From Campylobacterales bacterium (GTDB taxonomy: Bacteria > Campylobacterota > Campylobacteria > Campylobacterales > JALSKU01): 7,184 nt of DNA. This document shows, in pieces, positions 6,576-7,184 of this stretch. The notes under the pieces were generated by a model that saw nothing but the letters and a program-made list of their open reading frames with translations, was not told the origin of the DNA and made no database searches. The stretch lies in NCBI GenBank assembly GCA_027038235.1, contig JALVXV010000285.1, forward strand, positions 1 to 7,184. Reading direction: 5' to 3'. A program made the position numbers and the translations under genes. The first letter of the stretch is position 1. Each line of letters opens with the position of its first letter.

Positions 6576-7184
6576 TTATAATTCTCTTATACTCTTAGCA
6601 AGTATCTGCAACTCTTCTTTATAAAGATTTAGAAACTTTTCTATCTTATTATAACCTTTATTTCTTACATTTCGCTCTATAGCATTTAGTATGGGTATAA
6701 ATGGGTTGAGCTTTAAATTGATACATATATTTTTAAGCTTATTTACTATCTTTAAAAGAGATTCATAATTGCTCTTTAAGATATATGCCTCCATCAACTC
6801 TAGGTCATCTTTGCTCTCAACAATAAAATCATTTAAAAGCTCTTGATAAAGCTCCTCATCTACATCATACTCCTTTTCCATCTCATTATATGATAGTTTA
6901 ATACTCTCTTTAGGTAGAGTTTGCAATAACTCCTTTTCCTGCTCTTTAATATCCTCTTTAGTATCATCTTTGAGTTCAACCATCTTTTGATCAGTAAACT
7001 CTATTAGGTATGTGATATTTGAACCATTTATCTTTATAATATTTTCTATCTCATTTATAACCACTTTTGCCTCTATGGCTCTATTTTTCTCCTGTTTTAT
7101 TAAAACTTTATCAATTTTCTCTTCAGAATAATTTAAAAAATCTATCCAATCATAGTGGTCAAATTTGTGTATATAGCCCTCTTT
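6576..7184 (-). CDS. Signalling protein with PAS-like segment and degenerate HPt-like domain (5' end cut by window edge)
   Basis: The reading frame is open to the right edge, giving 203 visible codons, so the gene begins outside the window. The GTG at 7064 is in frame but is probably an internal Val, since coding continues upstream and no ribosome site precedes it. The first visible part ends with INGSNITYLIEFTD, which looks like the last strands of a PAS-type domain (weak). An acidic/Lys linker follows, then a four-helix segment (about 6585-6869) with the look of an HPt domain: ELLNDFIVESKDDLELMEAY, then IVNKLKNICINLKLNP, then helices ending near the C-terminus. The usual phospho-accepting His of the HxLKG motif is Asn here (codon at 6741-6743) and the Gly is also Asn. 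Directly upstream of the hybrid kinase (10-base gap), it may be a docking or regulatory partner of that kinase; larger domains such as receivers or a kinase could lie in the missing N-terminus. Confidence 0.7.
   Translation of the reverse strand, partial: KEGYIHKFDHYDWIDFLNYSEEKIDKVLIKQEKNRAIEAKVVINEIENIIKINGSNITYLIEFTDQKMVELKDDTKEDIKEQEKELLQTLPKESIKLSYNEMEKEYDVDEELYQELLNDFIVESKDDLELMEAYILKSNYESLLKIVNKLKNICINLKLNPFIPILNAIERNVRNKGYNKIEKFLNLYKEELQILAKSIREL

Noticed and set aside
7062..7064. GTG as start of the HPt-like gene
   Set aside because: The frame stays open to the right edge with protein-like sequence upstream (for example YDWIDFLNYSEEK) and no Shine-Dalgarno motif lies just before the GTG.
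1..7184. Complete Zorya anti-phage system
   Set aside because: Only a ZorAB-like pair is present; no ZorC, ZorD or ZorE-type gene is in the window and the visible neighbours are two-component proteins. The downstream side cannot be seen.

Overview
The window is AT-rich. It carries five genes, all on the minus strand and packed head to tail with gaps of only 3, 15, 8 and 10 bases, so it reads as the interior of one operon. Low GC, Lys/Ile/Glu-rich proteins, frequent AGA/ATA codons and large NIT-type hybrid kinases suggest a Campylobacterota bacterium (Sulfurimonas/Sulfurovum/Arcobacter-like). That assignment is an inference; no rRNA or taxonomic marker is present.

In transcription order (right to left): (1) the 3' part of a signalling protein with a PAS-like end and an HPt-like helical domain whose phospho-accepting His is replaced by Asn (6576 to beyond 7184); (2) a 1434-residue membrane hybrid histidine kinase with a periplasmic NIT-like sensor, HisKA and HATPase domains, two canonical receivers and two degenerate receiver-like domains (2261-6565); (3) a stand-alone CheY-like receiver (1869-2252); (4) a four-helix MotA/TolQ/ExbB-type proton-channel subunit with a long cytoplasmic helical tail (726-1853); (5) its MotB/ZorB-like partner with one membrane helix carrying the channel Asp, a long coiled coil and the start of an OmpA-like peptidoglycan-binding domain (left edge to 722).

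The most interesting point is the combination. A multi-receiver sensor kinase and a diffusible CheY-like protein are co-transcribed with a proton-driven stator-like pair that resembles ZorA/ZorB more than flagellar MotA/MotB. A plausible but unproven model is that a periplasmic signal sensed by the NIT kinase is relayed to the CheY-like protein, which gates or loads the proton motor through its cytoplasmic tail. No Zorya effector gene (ZorC/D/E), flagellar gene or TonB/TolA gene is visible, but both ends of the operon lie outside the window.

There is no non-coding stretch longer than 15 bases. No promoter, terminator, RNA gene, mobile element or CRISPR array was seen.
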